Shown: one piece after another, positions 33,943-44,794 of the stretch
Layout of the letters: each line of letters opens with the position of its first letter
How positions within the stretch are numbered: position 1 is the first letter of the stretch
From: Phytophthora colocasiae
Lineage: Eukaryota; Oomycota; Peronosporomycetes; Peronosporales; Peronosporaceae
Assembly (NCBI GenBank): GCA_018806915.1
Contig: JAGKQI010000078.1
Span: 682,001-746,000 of the forward strand
Direction of reading: 5' to 3'
Length of the DNA stretch: 64,000 nucleotides
Notes under the pieces: model-generated
What the model was told of the DNA's origin: nothing
The model's database searches: none
What the model saw: only the letters and a program-made list of their open reading frames with translations
Made by a program: the position numbers and the translations under genes

Positions 33943-36735
33943 CTATACTACTACGTTTATAGAAAGTGTGCTGGTTTCTCGCCAGTGAGTATCCCGCACG
34001 AACTGTTCCAGTAAATTCGAGGTTTTCCTCCCACCAGGAGGTCTAGGCGTGCGTAAATTCGTCAGGTATTTCCTATTGCTGTCCATTAACGCAATCTCCT
34101 GCAAGTTGCGGTGTAATTGCGAGCGGCTTTCAACCGATAACCTCAGTAGTAGATCCTTAGACGATAAAAACAACAGCTCAGCAGTAGCGACCGACACTAA
34201 CGCTGCTTTTGCACACGCGACGCCACAAATCGCCTTTGTTTCCTGTCGAGATTGACGAGGAGGAACCCACGCGGAAGAGATACAGACACATTCACCACGA
34301 CGAACAGCCATCGCCACTGGTTCCGGCTTGGAAGTCCCTTTGCCAGTGCCAATACAGTTGATCGCGACACTTGTTCGTCGGCCATTGCTGACCTTTTTGG
34401 ATCGAGATTTTATCATCCGTAACAGCTCTCTCTGCTTGGATTTCACGTAGTTTTGAGGAAGAAATCCGTGGTAAGCTTCATTGACGCGTAAGAAACTCAG
34501 TGGATCTCCTGCAGTCTCGAGTTGAATGAAAAAAGCACGAGTACTTTGTGGTTCAGAGAGAGCTCCACTAAGAGAAAAAGAGATGGACATATCTGGAGGA
34601 GATTTTAGTCCACAAGGCGAGAATTGGCAGAGTTCCCCCTCTCGAACGATAAGAAGACCATCGACAGATTGCCCTTCACAACAGACAGCTTTCGAGCCGA
34701 TGACTTTGATAAATGAGGCCTCATAAAACATTGTAAGAGAAAAAAAACGATCCAGAAGCAAGAATTATGAACGTACTCGGCAGGCAACTTTGCCAATATC
34801 GGCTTCGGATATACCATGAAAGGCTGGAGTCATAATTAAGAATCTAGCGGCACGCTTTCGCTGGAAATGAAGAATTCAAGGTCAGTTTTAGTGGATAATG
34901 ATTATAATATCCAAGTCTCACCTCTGCTTCACGTTGAGCATGTTCAACTTGACTCCAATGATACCACGAAAGAGCTCCGACCATAGAAGATGTCACCGTT
35001 ACGGCTGAGTACGTTCTACAAGACACACACGTAAGTTTTAATTACCTTTGAAGGGATCAAATACGATACAGAGTAAAAAATTCCACCTTTGAGTTCTTGT
35101 AAATCTCCCTTGATGGCCGAAAACGTCTCCATGTTCGAGTTCACAAAGCTCCAATTGCGACTGTTTCCAGTTTACACTGATTGTATTCAGTCGCGTCTGC
35201 CAGGGTGACTCCCAATTCTTTTCCTGTTCACATTTGTCGTTTTCCTGTACGTTATTGACCTCTTCTTGCTGTTTTGACTGAAACATTCTCCCTGCAGTCT
35301 TGGAAATAGCCACTCTGCCTTGAAAAATAAAGTAAATCGTGTGGTCATTCGTATCTTCTTCATCTTCATCCTCCATAAAGATTGGCGCTCGAGCTGGGAG
35401 AGCATCTTCGGGACTTAAAATGAGTTCACGACACAGAAGTTCACACACTTTCGGATGTAGAACAGCACAAACGGAGAATCGTTTCTGCATGAAATCAGCC
35501 AGATACTGCAGATCACTGTCACTTCTCTCAACTGGTGGAGTCTACCAATTTCTGAAATCCGTTGAAGAGTCCAAACTGTCAGTGCATCTTCAGCTTCTGA
35601 GCTTTCTGGGTCTTCCCAGTCCTGACCAGGTGGCTCAACATCAAATTCCTTCAGTTCTTCCTCTTCTTTCTCAACGAGGAGCTGATTTCTTCGGAGAAGC
35701 TGCGCGCTGAACAGTTTGATACAGCGATTCGGCTGTGTACATGTACAGTGAACTGTCGTCTGTTAAAGTTGTAGGACATTCCACTCCCGCATTCTTTTGT
35801 ACCACAACGTAATCTTTCGCTGCTTTCTCAAAGTCACCACTCTTTCGATATGCTGCTGCTCGTTGTCGGTAAAATACAACTGGAGTTGACCCTGGACTCG
35901 ATAAATTTCCTGCACTGGAATCTCTTTTACTCGTTTCAATCGCTCGTGTAAAATAGTCAATTGCTTTGGATATTTTCTCAAACCGCATACACAAATTGCC
36001 CATATTATAATACGCGAAAGCGTGTTGCCCTGCAAGTTTCAAAACTTGTTTGTACGTTGACAACGCGGCATTAAATTGACCAGTTCGTTCCAGGCAAACA
36101 GCTAAATGGAATTTTGCCTCGATCTCACTAGGTCTTGCAGTGGATAAACTCTTGTAAAACTTAATAGCTTGATCATATTCGCCGTTAGCTCGTTCTTGAA
36201 AAGCTTTCACTCGAAGACGTTCCGTAGCGTTCATGGTAGAAATTGCTCGAGCTCTGGATAAAAGCTCAAGCGTTTTGCTTTCTACTCCTTCTCTACTCCT
36301 TCCACGACCAAGTTGACCTCGAGGCTCTACACTTCTCCCAATAAGTGGATCCACATACTGTTCCTGGTTTCCTTCTCGTTTAACAGCTTCTTGTATCGCT
36401 ACAACGGCTGTTCTTGGTGTAAGAACTTCCATTTGCTCCTGACAAAGTTGACTCTAGATTCTTCGACCAGTAGCAGGTCGTTTCGGTAGTTTTGTAGGTT
36501 CCGATGAAGTTGCTCGAGCTGTAGACGGTCTGGAAGGTAGAATACTTCGATGTTGACGACAATCGATAGACGTCAAGAAGGCCCATTGAGCTGTAGCTGG
36601 GTAGGATAATTCCTGACGAAGTTTACGATGAGGTGCTGACGATCCACGGGTAGTTCCTATTCTACTTCCGTCACTGTAAGTTCTCGCTGATACGATCGTC
36701 CTCGGTGATTCAGAAGCTAATGGAGGTCCGTACAT
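33943..36735 (-). pseudogene. T4: chimeric T copy with nonsense codon and frameshifts
   Basis: The start ATG is at 36735. A TAG after GRRI (codon 94, near 36452) ends the frame; T5, T6 and T7 share it. Two missing bases near 35674 and one near 35537 shift and then restore the frame. All four exons are present. The 3' part (33943 to about 35100) reads like T3, while the 5' part carries the variants of T5-T8 (for example AAATCGTG for AACTCGTG near 35336). The copy therefore looks like a product of unequal recombination between the two T subfamilies. Confidence 0.8.
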
Positions 36736-37008
36736 CGTGGAAGCGTATATTTTTTCTTTGAAAAACTATTCTCACTATTCTTGGGTTCCCCAACCAAAAC
36801 TTACAGAATTATCCAAAGAGAATGAAATGGTTTCCATCTCAATAGAAAATTCCGATGATGAGCTGGAGAATGCAGTCTTTCGTGAAAAGCAGGCAATGAC
36901 AGGTGATACACCTTCCCCGACGATTTCTCGTTTGTTGTGCTGTCTGCGGAATCGCTGTATCCGTGGAACTTGTGTGGTTTTCCCATCTTTACTCTCCTTA
37001 CTGGTGTT

Positions 37009-38709
37009 TTTAATTACCTTTGAAGGGATCAAATACGATACAGAGTAAAATATTCCACCTTTGAGTTCTTGTAAATCTCCCTTGATGGCCGAAAACGTCT
37101 CCATGTTCGAGTTCACAAAGCTCCAATTGCGACTGTTTCCAGTTTACACTGATTGTATTCAGTCGCGTCTGCCAGGGTGACTCCCAATTCTTTTCCTGTT
37201 CACATTTGTCGTTTTCCTGTACGTTATTGACCTCTTCTTGCTGTTTTGACTGAAACATTCTCCCTGCAGTCTTGGAAATAGCCACTCTGCCTTGAAAAAT
37301 AAAGTAAATCGTGTGGTCATTCGTATCTTCTTCATCTTCATCCTCCATAAAGATTGGCGCTCGAGCTGGGAGAGCATCTTCGGGACTTAAAATGAGTTCA
37401 CGACACAGAAGTTCACACACTTTCGGATGTAGAACAGCACAAACGGAGAATCGTTTCTGCATGAAATCCGCCAGATACTGCAGATCACTGTCACTTCTCT
37501 CAACTGGTGGGAGTCTACCAATTTCTGAAATCCGTTGAAGAGTCCAAACTGTCAGTGCATCTTCAGCTTCTGAGCTTTCTGGGTCTTCCCAGTCCTGACC
37601 AGGTGGCTCAACATCGAATTCCTTCAGTTCTTCCTCTTCTTTCTCAACTTGAGGAGCTGATTTCTTCGGAGAAGCTGCGCGCTGAACAGTTTGATACAGC
37701 GATTCGGCTGTGTACATGTACAGTGAACTGTCGTCTGTTAAAGTTGTAGGACATTCCACTCCCGCATTCTTTTGTACCACAACGTAATCTTTCGCTGCTT
37801 TCTCAAAGTCACCACTCTTTCGATATGCTGCTGCTCGTTGTCGGTAAAATACAACTGGAGTTGACCCTGGACTCGATAAATTTCCTGCACTGGAATCTCT
37901 TTTACTCGTTTCAATCGCTCGTGTAAAATAGTCAATTGCTTTGGATATTTTCTCAAACCGCATACACAAATTGCCCATATTATAATACGCGAAAGCGTGT
38001 TGCCCCCCTGCAAGTTTCAAAACTTGTTTGTACGTTGACAACGCGGCATTAAATTGACCAGTTCGTTCCAGGCAAACAGCTAAATGGAATTTTGCCTCGA
38101 TCTCACTAGGTCTTGCAGTGGATAAACTCTTGTAAAACTTAATAGCTTGATCATATTCGCCGTTAGCTCGTTCTTGAAAAGCTTTCACTCGAAGACGTTC
38201 CGTAGCGTTCATGGTAGAAATTGCTCGAGCTCTGGATAAAAGCTCAAGTGTTTTGCTTTCTACTCTCTGCTCCTTCCACGACCAAGTTGACCTCGAGGCT
38301 CTACACTTCTCCCAATAAGTGGATCCACATACTGTTCCTGGTTTCCTTCTCGTTTAACAGCTTCTTGTATCGCTACAACGGCTGTTCTTGGTGTAAGAAC
38401 TTCCATTTGCTCCTGACAAAGTTGACTCTAGATTCTTCGACCAGTAGCAGGTCGTTTCGGTAGTTTTGTAGGTTCCGATGAAGTTGCTCGAGCTGTAGAC
38501 GGTCTGGAAGGTAGAATACTTCGATGTTGACGACAATCGATAGACGTCAAGAAGGCCCATTGAGCTGTAGCTGGGTAGGATAATTCCTGACGAAGTTTAC
38601 GATGAGGTGCTGACGATCCACGGGTAGTTCCTATTCTACTTCCGTCACTGTAAGTTCTCGCTGATACGATCGTCCTCGGTGATTCAGAAGCTAATGGAGG
38701 TCCGTACAT
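37009..38709 (-). pseudogene. T5: T copy truncated at intron 1
   Basis: The start ATG is at 38709. The TAG after GRRI is shared with T4, T6 and T7. Four bases are missing near 38262-38266 relative to T6, another frameshift. From an internal ATG at 38212 (MNATERLRVK) 400 codons are open through the TPRs and the first half of the first cyclic-nucleotide-binding-like domain. The copy ends at the intron-1 position; exons 2-4 are absent. Confidence 0.78.
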
Positions 38710-38982
38710 CGTGGAAGCGTATATTTTTTCTTTGAAAAACTATTCTCACTATTCTTGGGTTCCCCAACCAAAACTTACAGAATTATCCAAAGAGAATGAA
38801 ATGGTTTCCATCTCAATAGAAAATTCCGATGATGAGCTGGAGAATGCAGTCTTTCGTGAAAAGCAGGCAATGACAGGTGATACACCTTCCCCGACGATTT
38901 CTCGTTTGTTGTGCTGTCTGCGGAATCGCTGTATCCGTGGAACTTGTGTGGTTTTCCCATCTTTACTCTCCTTACTGGTGTT

Positions 38983-40687
38983 TTTAATTACCTTTGAAGG
39001 GATCAAATACGATACAGAGTAAAATATTCCACCTTTGAGTTCTTGTAAATCTCCCTTGATGGCCGAAAACCTCTCCATGTTCGAGTTCACACAGCTCCAA
39101 TTGCGACTGTTTCCAGTTTACACTGATCGTATTCAGTCGCGTCTGCCAGGGTGACTCCCAATTCTTTTCCTGTTCACATTTGTCGTTTTCCTGTACGTTA
39201 TTGACCTCTTCTTGCTGTTTTGACTGAAACATTCTCCCTGCAGTCTTGGAAATAGCCACTCTGCCTTGAAAAATAAAGTAAATCGTGTGGTCATTCGTAT
39301 CTTCTTCATCTTCATCCTCCATAAAGATTGGCGCTCGAGCTGGGAGAGCATCTTCGGGACTTAAAATGAGTTCACGACACAGAAGTTCACACACTTTCGG
39401 ATGTAGAACAGCACAAACGGAGAATCGTTTCTGCATGAAATCCGCCAGATACTGCAGATCACTGTCACTTCTCTCAACTGGTGGGAGTCTACCAATTTCT
39501 GAAATCCGTTGAAGAGTCCAAACTGTCAGTGCATCTTCAGCTTCTGAGCTTTCTGGGTCTTCCCAGTCCTGACCAGGTGGCTCAACATCGAATTCCTTCA
39601 GTTCTTCCTCTTCTTTCTCAACTTGAGGAGCTGATTTCTTCGGAGAAGCTGCGCGCTGAACAGTTTGATACAGCGATTCGGCTGTGTACATGTACAGTGA
39701 ACTGTCGTCTGTTAAAGTTGTAGGACATTCCACTCCCGCATTCTTTTGTACCACAACGTAATCTTTCGCTGCTTTCTCAAAGTCACCACTCTTTCGATAT
39801 GCTGCTGCTCGTTGTCGGTAAAATACAACTGGAGTTGACCCTGGACTCGATAAATTTCCTGCACTGGAATCTCTTTTACTCGTTTCAATCGCTCGTGTAA
39901 AATAGTCAATTGCTTTGGATATTTTCTCAAACCGCATACACAAATTGCCCATATTATAATACGCGAAAGCGTGTTGCCCCCCTGCAAGTTTCAAAACTTG
40001 TTTGTACGTTGACAACGCGGCATTAAATTGACCAGTTCGTTCCAGGCAAACAGCTAAATGGAATTTTGCCTCGATCTCACTAGGTCTTGCAGTGGATAAA
40101 CTCTTGTAAAACTTAATAGCTTGATCATATTCGCCGTTAGCTCGTTCTTGAAAAGCTTTCACTCGAAGACGTTCCGTAGCGTTCATGGTAGAAATTGCTC
40201 GAGCTCTGGATAAAAGCTCAAGCGTTTTGCTTTCTACTCCTTCTCTACTCCTTCCACGACCAAGTTGACCTCGAGGCTCTACACTTCTCCCAATAAGTGG
40301 ATTCACATACTGTTCCTGGTTTCCTTCTCGTTTAACAGCTTCTTGTATCGCTACAACGGCTGTTCGTGGTGTAAGAACTTCCATTTGCTCCTGACGAAGT
40401 TGACTCTAGATTCTTCGACCAGTAGCAGGTCGTTTCGGTAGTTTTATAGGTTCCGATGAAGTTGCTCGAGCTGTAGACGGTCTGGAAGGTAGAATACTTC
40501 GATATTGACGACAATCAATAGACGTCAAGAAGGCCCATTGAGCTGTAGCTGGGTAGGATAATTCCTGACGAAGTTTACGATGAGGTGCTGACGATCCACG
40601 GGTAGTTCCTATTCTACTTCCGTCACTGTAAGTTCTCGCTGATACGATCGTCCTCGGCGATTCAGAAGCTAATGGAGGTCCGTACAT
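38983..40687 (-). pseudogene. T6: T copy truncated at intron 1
   Basis: The start ATG is at 40687, with a TAG after GRRI near 40406. From the internal ATG at 40384 (MEVLTPRTAV) 466 codons are open through the TPRs to the truncation point, so a shorter TPR protein could still be made. Exons 2-4 are absent. It is the partner of T8 in the 5,809-bp duplication. Confidence 0.78.
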
Positions 40688-41025
40688 CGTGGAAGCGTAT
40701 ATTTTTTCTTTGAAAAACTATTCTCACTATTCTTGGGTTCCCCAAACTTACAGAATTATCCACGAGAATGAAATCTCAATACCAGTACGAGACGAGTTTT
40801 CTTGATTTTAGCTGTTGTTCCACAAAATGAAAGTATTTTTTTATTTGAGTCTTCAATTTCGCCACATTTCTTCTTCAGCCATAAAACCTAAAACGCAATT
40901 ACTGCTGGCAATTCATTAAAAAAAGTCGTTTAAAACCTCCCATGGACACTCTCAAAGGTGATGACGTGTTAGTTTCGTTGTAGACATACGTATCTCCTCA
41001 ACATAACTGCTCACAGCAAAAACTT
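40688..41025. other. spacer between T6 and CRN4
   Basis: This AT-rich, non-coding spacer is nearly identical to 46497-46834 and related to 1560-1912. It would hold the T6 promoter and CRN4 3' end. No gene is seen. Confidence 0.55.
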
Positions 41026-43716
41026 TCAAGAAAACACAATCCCTATCTGAAGCACAATTGCCAATTTCTCCCCAGCTACAGGCTCGACAATCCAGTTCAC
41101 CACCCCAGTGTTGCAATCGACCGTGACGATACCAAGACCAGGCGACTTCCAACCACTTATGCTATCCTGCTGAAAATGAGTGAGCTCCTGGCAAAAGACG
41201 AGCGCAAGATTCCACTTTTTCCACTTCAGCTTTCGCTGACCACCCTCCTTTTCAGGCCCTGTGCACTCACCATTCAAACCCTCGATGATTTTCTTCAGCG
41301 CACCACTGTCAAGTTTCATCTCCCAATGTTTATATTCACAAATGAACAGTGGATTGGTATCTCCAGGGACCATCACGTAACAATCCAATCTCTCGAAGTT
41401 CTGAGTGCGAAAAAGATGACCGAAGTTGCAGGCATTGTGACCGTCACCGTTGAGGTAAACAAGATATTCCGGCCATTCCGCGTTAAGCGGACCCAAAAAC
41501 GGGATCGACATACCTGCGAACTTTTGCTTTAAACCAGCGTATCTCTCCAACAACAGCGCACTGGCATCAAAGTTGTATACACTCTGGAACGTCTCGTGCT
41601 GAAATTCACCTAGTAAATCGGAGAAAAAATCGTTAAAGGTGGTTCCTCGCACACCATTTCTTCTCGAAGCACAGAAAAGCGCATGGGCGACCGCGTTCTC
41701 GAGTTCGTTCCCATCGTTACTAGCAGCGTTCGTGTTACTATGGGAGGGAGAGCCCATTCCTGAGCGATACTCTTCAAAAATGAAAGCTGTTGAATATTCT
41801 TTATCATCGACGGAGTCGTAATACGCTGACCGCTTCCTACCGAGCACTGCTAGGTACAGCAGCACATCCTTCTCCACGACTGGAAATCGACAGGCTGTCC
41901 TCCAAGGGGTTGTTGTCTTTCTATACTGAAGGCTGCGCCTTGATACATCCACATCAATAATATCTTCGTCGTCCAAGTTTGCAAAATGGAGATTCATGCC
42001 CGCAATCCCCACTTTTAATCTTTTCGCGGGACGTTTATCCGTGCTGTCATCACTGGAAGCTGGGCGCTTCTGACCAGAAAGTTCACTCATGCTGTCACCA
42101 CCAGTAGCTGGATGCGTTCTATCAGGACTTTCAGTGCCGTAAACACATCCATCAAGAATCTTGAAATCAATAGCTTCACTGTCGTACGATAATGCCTTCA
42201 TCTGTGCATGTCTCCCATGCGGAGTGCACATGAAAGCTTTCACCATCAGAAGCTTGGCATGTACAGCCTCGAACGCATTGTCTAGCAAGTCGGCCAACTC
42301 GAATGTTTCATTTCCAGCAACTTCTAGAACGAATTTTGCCACAGCGTCCACGAAATACCGAGAAAACAAACCACGAGAATTCTTGGCAATGAGGTCCACG
42401 ACCGAGTACAATTCTATCGCCCTCTCCCATGCTTTTTGCTTCGCCGGATCCGAAAGGGGGATAGATTGATAAGCTGGGAAACGAGGCACAACACTCATCC
42501 ACCAGTCAGAGTCTATGCGACTTCGTTCTGACTGATTACATGTAACCAAGTTCGAGATCTTGGCGTCGGTACCCATAGCAACCACGACCAGCCCACAAGC
42601 ACGAAATACATTCAGTTGAAACGCTGATAATCTCTCCCTGGTTGGCGTCATTTCATCCAGAATGAAGAACGGTAACACTTTTCCATCTTTCTCCATTTGA
42701 CAAAGCACAGCTTTGACAGCTTCCCGATCACGCTTGGCCACTCTGAACGTTTTGTTTACAACGCGGATCATCTGCGCGCCAACGTTAGCACGGGAACAGT
42801 ACTCCAACAGTTCGATAATAAAGCCATACGTCCACAGTTCTTTCTTCATGTAAAAATCGGGATTGCAGGACAAAACCACTTCTTCTGTGGGGGTATACAG
42901 CTCATCCTTCTCAATGACAGAGTCGAATGCATTCGCAATCGATGAGAAGTTCTTGTAGACGTGCTGATTCTGGCCCTGAAAACAATGAAGAGGCCAATAA
43001 AACCACGGTCGTGTACTTCCGTCGCCTCCTAAAGCAAACGCTAGTTGCGACTTCCCCATTCCAGATGACCCTTCCACGCAGATGAAAGGTTTGGGAGAAG
43101 AAACTGTCTGAAGACAGTCTGCAAAGGGCTCCTCCTTGTAGGAATAAATTTCGTCGATCTTGGTGAGTATCGGACCACAGTACTGTTGGCAGTTGTTCTG
43201 GATCTCTACACCAAGTCTTTGGTAATACGCCAGCTCATCCGTGAGACTTGGAACTCGACTCTCGTTCACCACAATGGTAGTCAGGATATCTGGAACCACC
43301 ACCAGTATGTGGATTTGATTCGCTTTCGGAGTGTCCATGTCTTCCAGGTACTCAGAAATCAGATTCTCCTCCTGTAGCTCTTTGTCTTCATGGATTAGAG
43401 ATTCGACGAGAGTAGTCTTCCCGCCCTTCTTCAGCTTCTTCACATCTTCGGAGTCGGACTCGAGCCACGCCCCGTCATTCTTCGCCAGGAAGAGCTGTAG
43501 CTCATGAGCAGGAAACTGATACTTCTTCTTGTTACTTATCGCCGTCTTCAACTTGCTCACCTTCGCATCATCGTTGATCTCCACATCAAACGAGCTTCCC
43601 ACCCGACCCACGATCACGCACTGTAGTGACAGCGTCAGCTTGTCCTCGCTGTTTTTTTCTTCGAGCTTCTTGTAGAGCTCAGATATCTTACGCAGCAGTT
43701 CCGCCTCGTTCTTCAT
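41026..43716 (-). CDS. CRN4: intact Crinkler-type effector, NTPase plus nuclease-like domain
   Basis: The ATG at 43716 gives 896 residues; the frame stays open upstream, but this ATG matches the sister genes. Residues 1-27 are a charged helical extension. The ubiquitin-like CRN header has LQLFLAK at 73-79, with GAWLESD after it and HILVVVP at 136-142. The P-loop GSSGMGKS is at 216-223, a Walker B-like VLPFFILDE at about 347-355, and KRPAKRLKV at 561-569 is a nuclear-localisation candidate. The C-terminal restriction-endonuclease-like core has D778 (LDCYV) and E794-x-K796 (CEYK). No classical signal peptide is visible, which is common for CRNs. The family is known for host-nuclear action; NTPase-nuclease architectures are described for CR effectors. 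The P-loop part resembles CRN-b, the nuclease part CRN-a. Confidence 0.9.
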   Translation of the reverse strand: MKNEAELLRKISELYKKLEEKNSEDKLTLSLQCVIVGRVGSSFDVEINDDAKVSKLKTAISNKKKYQFPAHELQLFLAKNDGAWLESDSEDVKKLKKGGKTTLVESLIHEDKELQEENLISEYLEDMDTPKANQIHILVVVPDILTTIVVNESRVPSLTDELAYYQRLGVEIQNNCQQYCGPILTKIDEIYSYKEEPFADCLQTVSSPKPFICVEGSSGMGKSQLAFALGGDGSTRPWFYWPLHCFQGQNQHVYKNFSSIANAFDSVIEKDELYTPTEEVVLSCNPDFYMKKELWTYGFIIELLEYCSRANVGAQMIRVVNKTFRVAKRDREAVKAVLCQMEKDGKVLPFFILDEMTPTRERLSAFQLNVFRACGLVVVAMGTDAKISNLVTCNQSERSRIDSDWWMSVVPRFPAYQSIPLSDPAKQKAWERAIELYSVVDLIAKNSRGLFSRYFVDAVAKFVLEVAGNETFELADLLDNAFEAVHAKLLMVKAFMCTPHGRHAQMKALSYDSEAIDFKILDGCVYGTESPDRTHPATGGDSMSELSGQKRPASSDDSTDKRPAKRLKVGIAGMNLHFANLDDEDIIDVDVSRRSLQYRKTTTPWRTACRFPVVEKDVLLYLAVLGRKRSAYYDSVDDKEYSTAFIFEEYRSGMGSPSHSNTNAASNDGNELENAVAHALFCASRRNGVRGTTFNDFFSDLLGEFQHETFQSVYNFDASALLLERYAGLKQKFAGMSIPFLGPLNAEWPEYLVYLNGDGHNACNFGHLFRTQNFERLDCYVMVPGDTNPLFICEYKHWEMKLDSGALKKIIEGLNGECTGPEKEGGQRKLKWKKWNLALVFCQELTHFQQDSISGWKSPGLGIVTVDCNTGVVNWIVEPVAGEKLAIVLQIGIVFS

Positions 43717-43840
43717 CTTGAGGATTTTGGAATGAAGGATTGACGTTTGGGGCGTTCGTTGATAAATATCGGGTCTGACAGCAAATGATGCGGTCAATAT
43801 TCCAGGAAGAAAAGAGACATTCCGCTACGAAACGGAAGTA
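43717..43840. promoter_or_regulatory. CRN4 leader with initiator-like element
   Basis: On the minus strand, CTTCATTCCAAAAT at 43738-43725 lies about 10-20 nt upstream of the ATG. It resembles the elements of the divergent pairs. The CCGGTA palindromes of the paired genes are absent. At about 43841 the sequence joins abruptly to an internal part of a T gene. Confidence 0.5.
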
Positions 43841-44521
43841 AGTTGACAACGCGGCATTAAATTGACCAGTTCGTTCCAGACAAACAGCTAAATGGAATTT
43901 CGCCTCGATCTCACTAGGTCTTGCAGTGGATAAACTCTTGTAAAACTTGATAGCTTGATCATATTCGCCGTTAGCTCGTGCTTGAAAAGCTTTCACTCGA
44001 AGACGTTCTGTAGCGTTCATGGTAGAAATTGCTCGAGCCCTGGATAAAAGCTCAAGCGTTTTGCTTTCTACTCCTTCTCTACTCCTTCCACGACCAAGTT
44101 GACCTCGAGGCTCTACACTTCTCCCAATAAGTGGATTCACATACTGTTCCTGGTTTCCTTCTCGTTTAACAGCTTCTTGTATCGCTACAACGGCTGTTCT
44201 TGGTGTAAGAACTTCCATTTGCTCCTGACAAAGTTGACTCTAGATTCTTCGACCAGTAGCAGGTCGTTTCGGTAGTTTTGTAGGTTCCGATGAAGTTGCT
44301 CGAGCTGTAGACGGTCTGGAAGGTAGAATACTTCGATGTTGACGACAATCGATAGACGTCAAGAAGGCCCATTGAGCTGTAGCTGGGTAGGATAATTCCT
44401 GACGAAGTTTACGATGAGGTGCTGACGATCCACGGGTAGTTCCTATTCTACTTCCGTCACTGTAAGTTCTCGCTGATACGATCGTCCTCGGTGATTCAGA
44501 AGCTAATGGAGGTCCGTACAT
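43841..44521 (-). pseudogene. T7: N-terminal fragment of a T gene
   Basis: The start ATG is at 44521, with a TAG after GRRI as in T4-T6. Homology ends inside the TPR region at about 43841 (VDNAAL part), where CRN4 upstream DNA begins. Only about the first 225 codons of the gene remain. Confidence 0.78.
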
Positions 44522-44794
44522 CGTGGAAGCGTATATTTTTTCTTTGAAAAACTATTCTCACTATTCTTGGGTTCCCCAACCAAAACTTACAGAATTATCC
44601 AAAGAGAATGAAATGGTTTCCATCTCAATAGAAAATTCCGATGATGAGCTGGAGAATGCAGTCTTTCGTGAAAAGCAGGCAATGACAGGTGATACACCTT
44701 CCCCGACGATTTCTCGTTTGTTGTGCTGTCTGCGGAATCGCTGTATCCGTGGAACTTGTGTGGTTTTCCCATCTTTACTCTCCTTACTGGTGTT

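Larger units (their letters stand above)
36736..40687 (-). repeat. tandem array of truncated T genes, period about 1.97 kb
   Basis: Start codons lie at 36735, 38709 and 40687 (spacings 1974 and 1978), each with a spacer of about 270 bp. Truncation points at about 37009 and 38983 are identical (ACTGGTG joined to TTTTTAATTACC). A further pair, 44521 and 46496, has spacing 1975. Confidence 0.85.
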
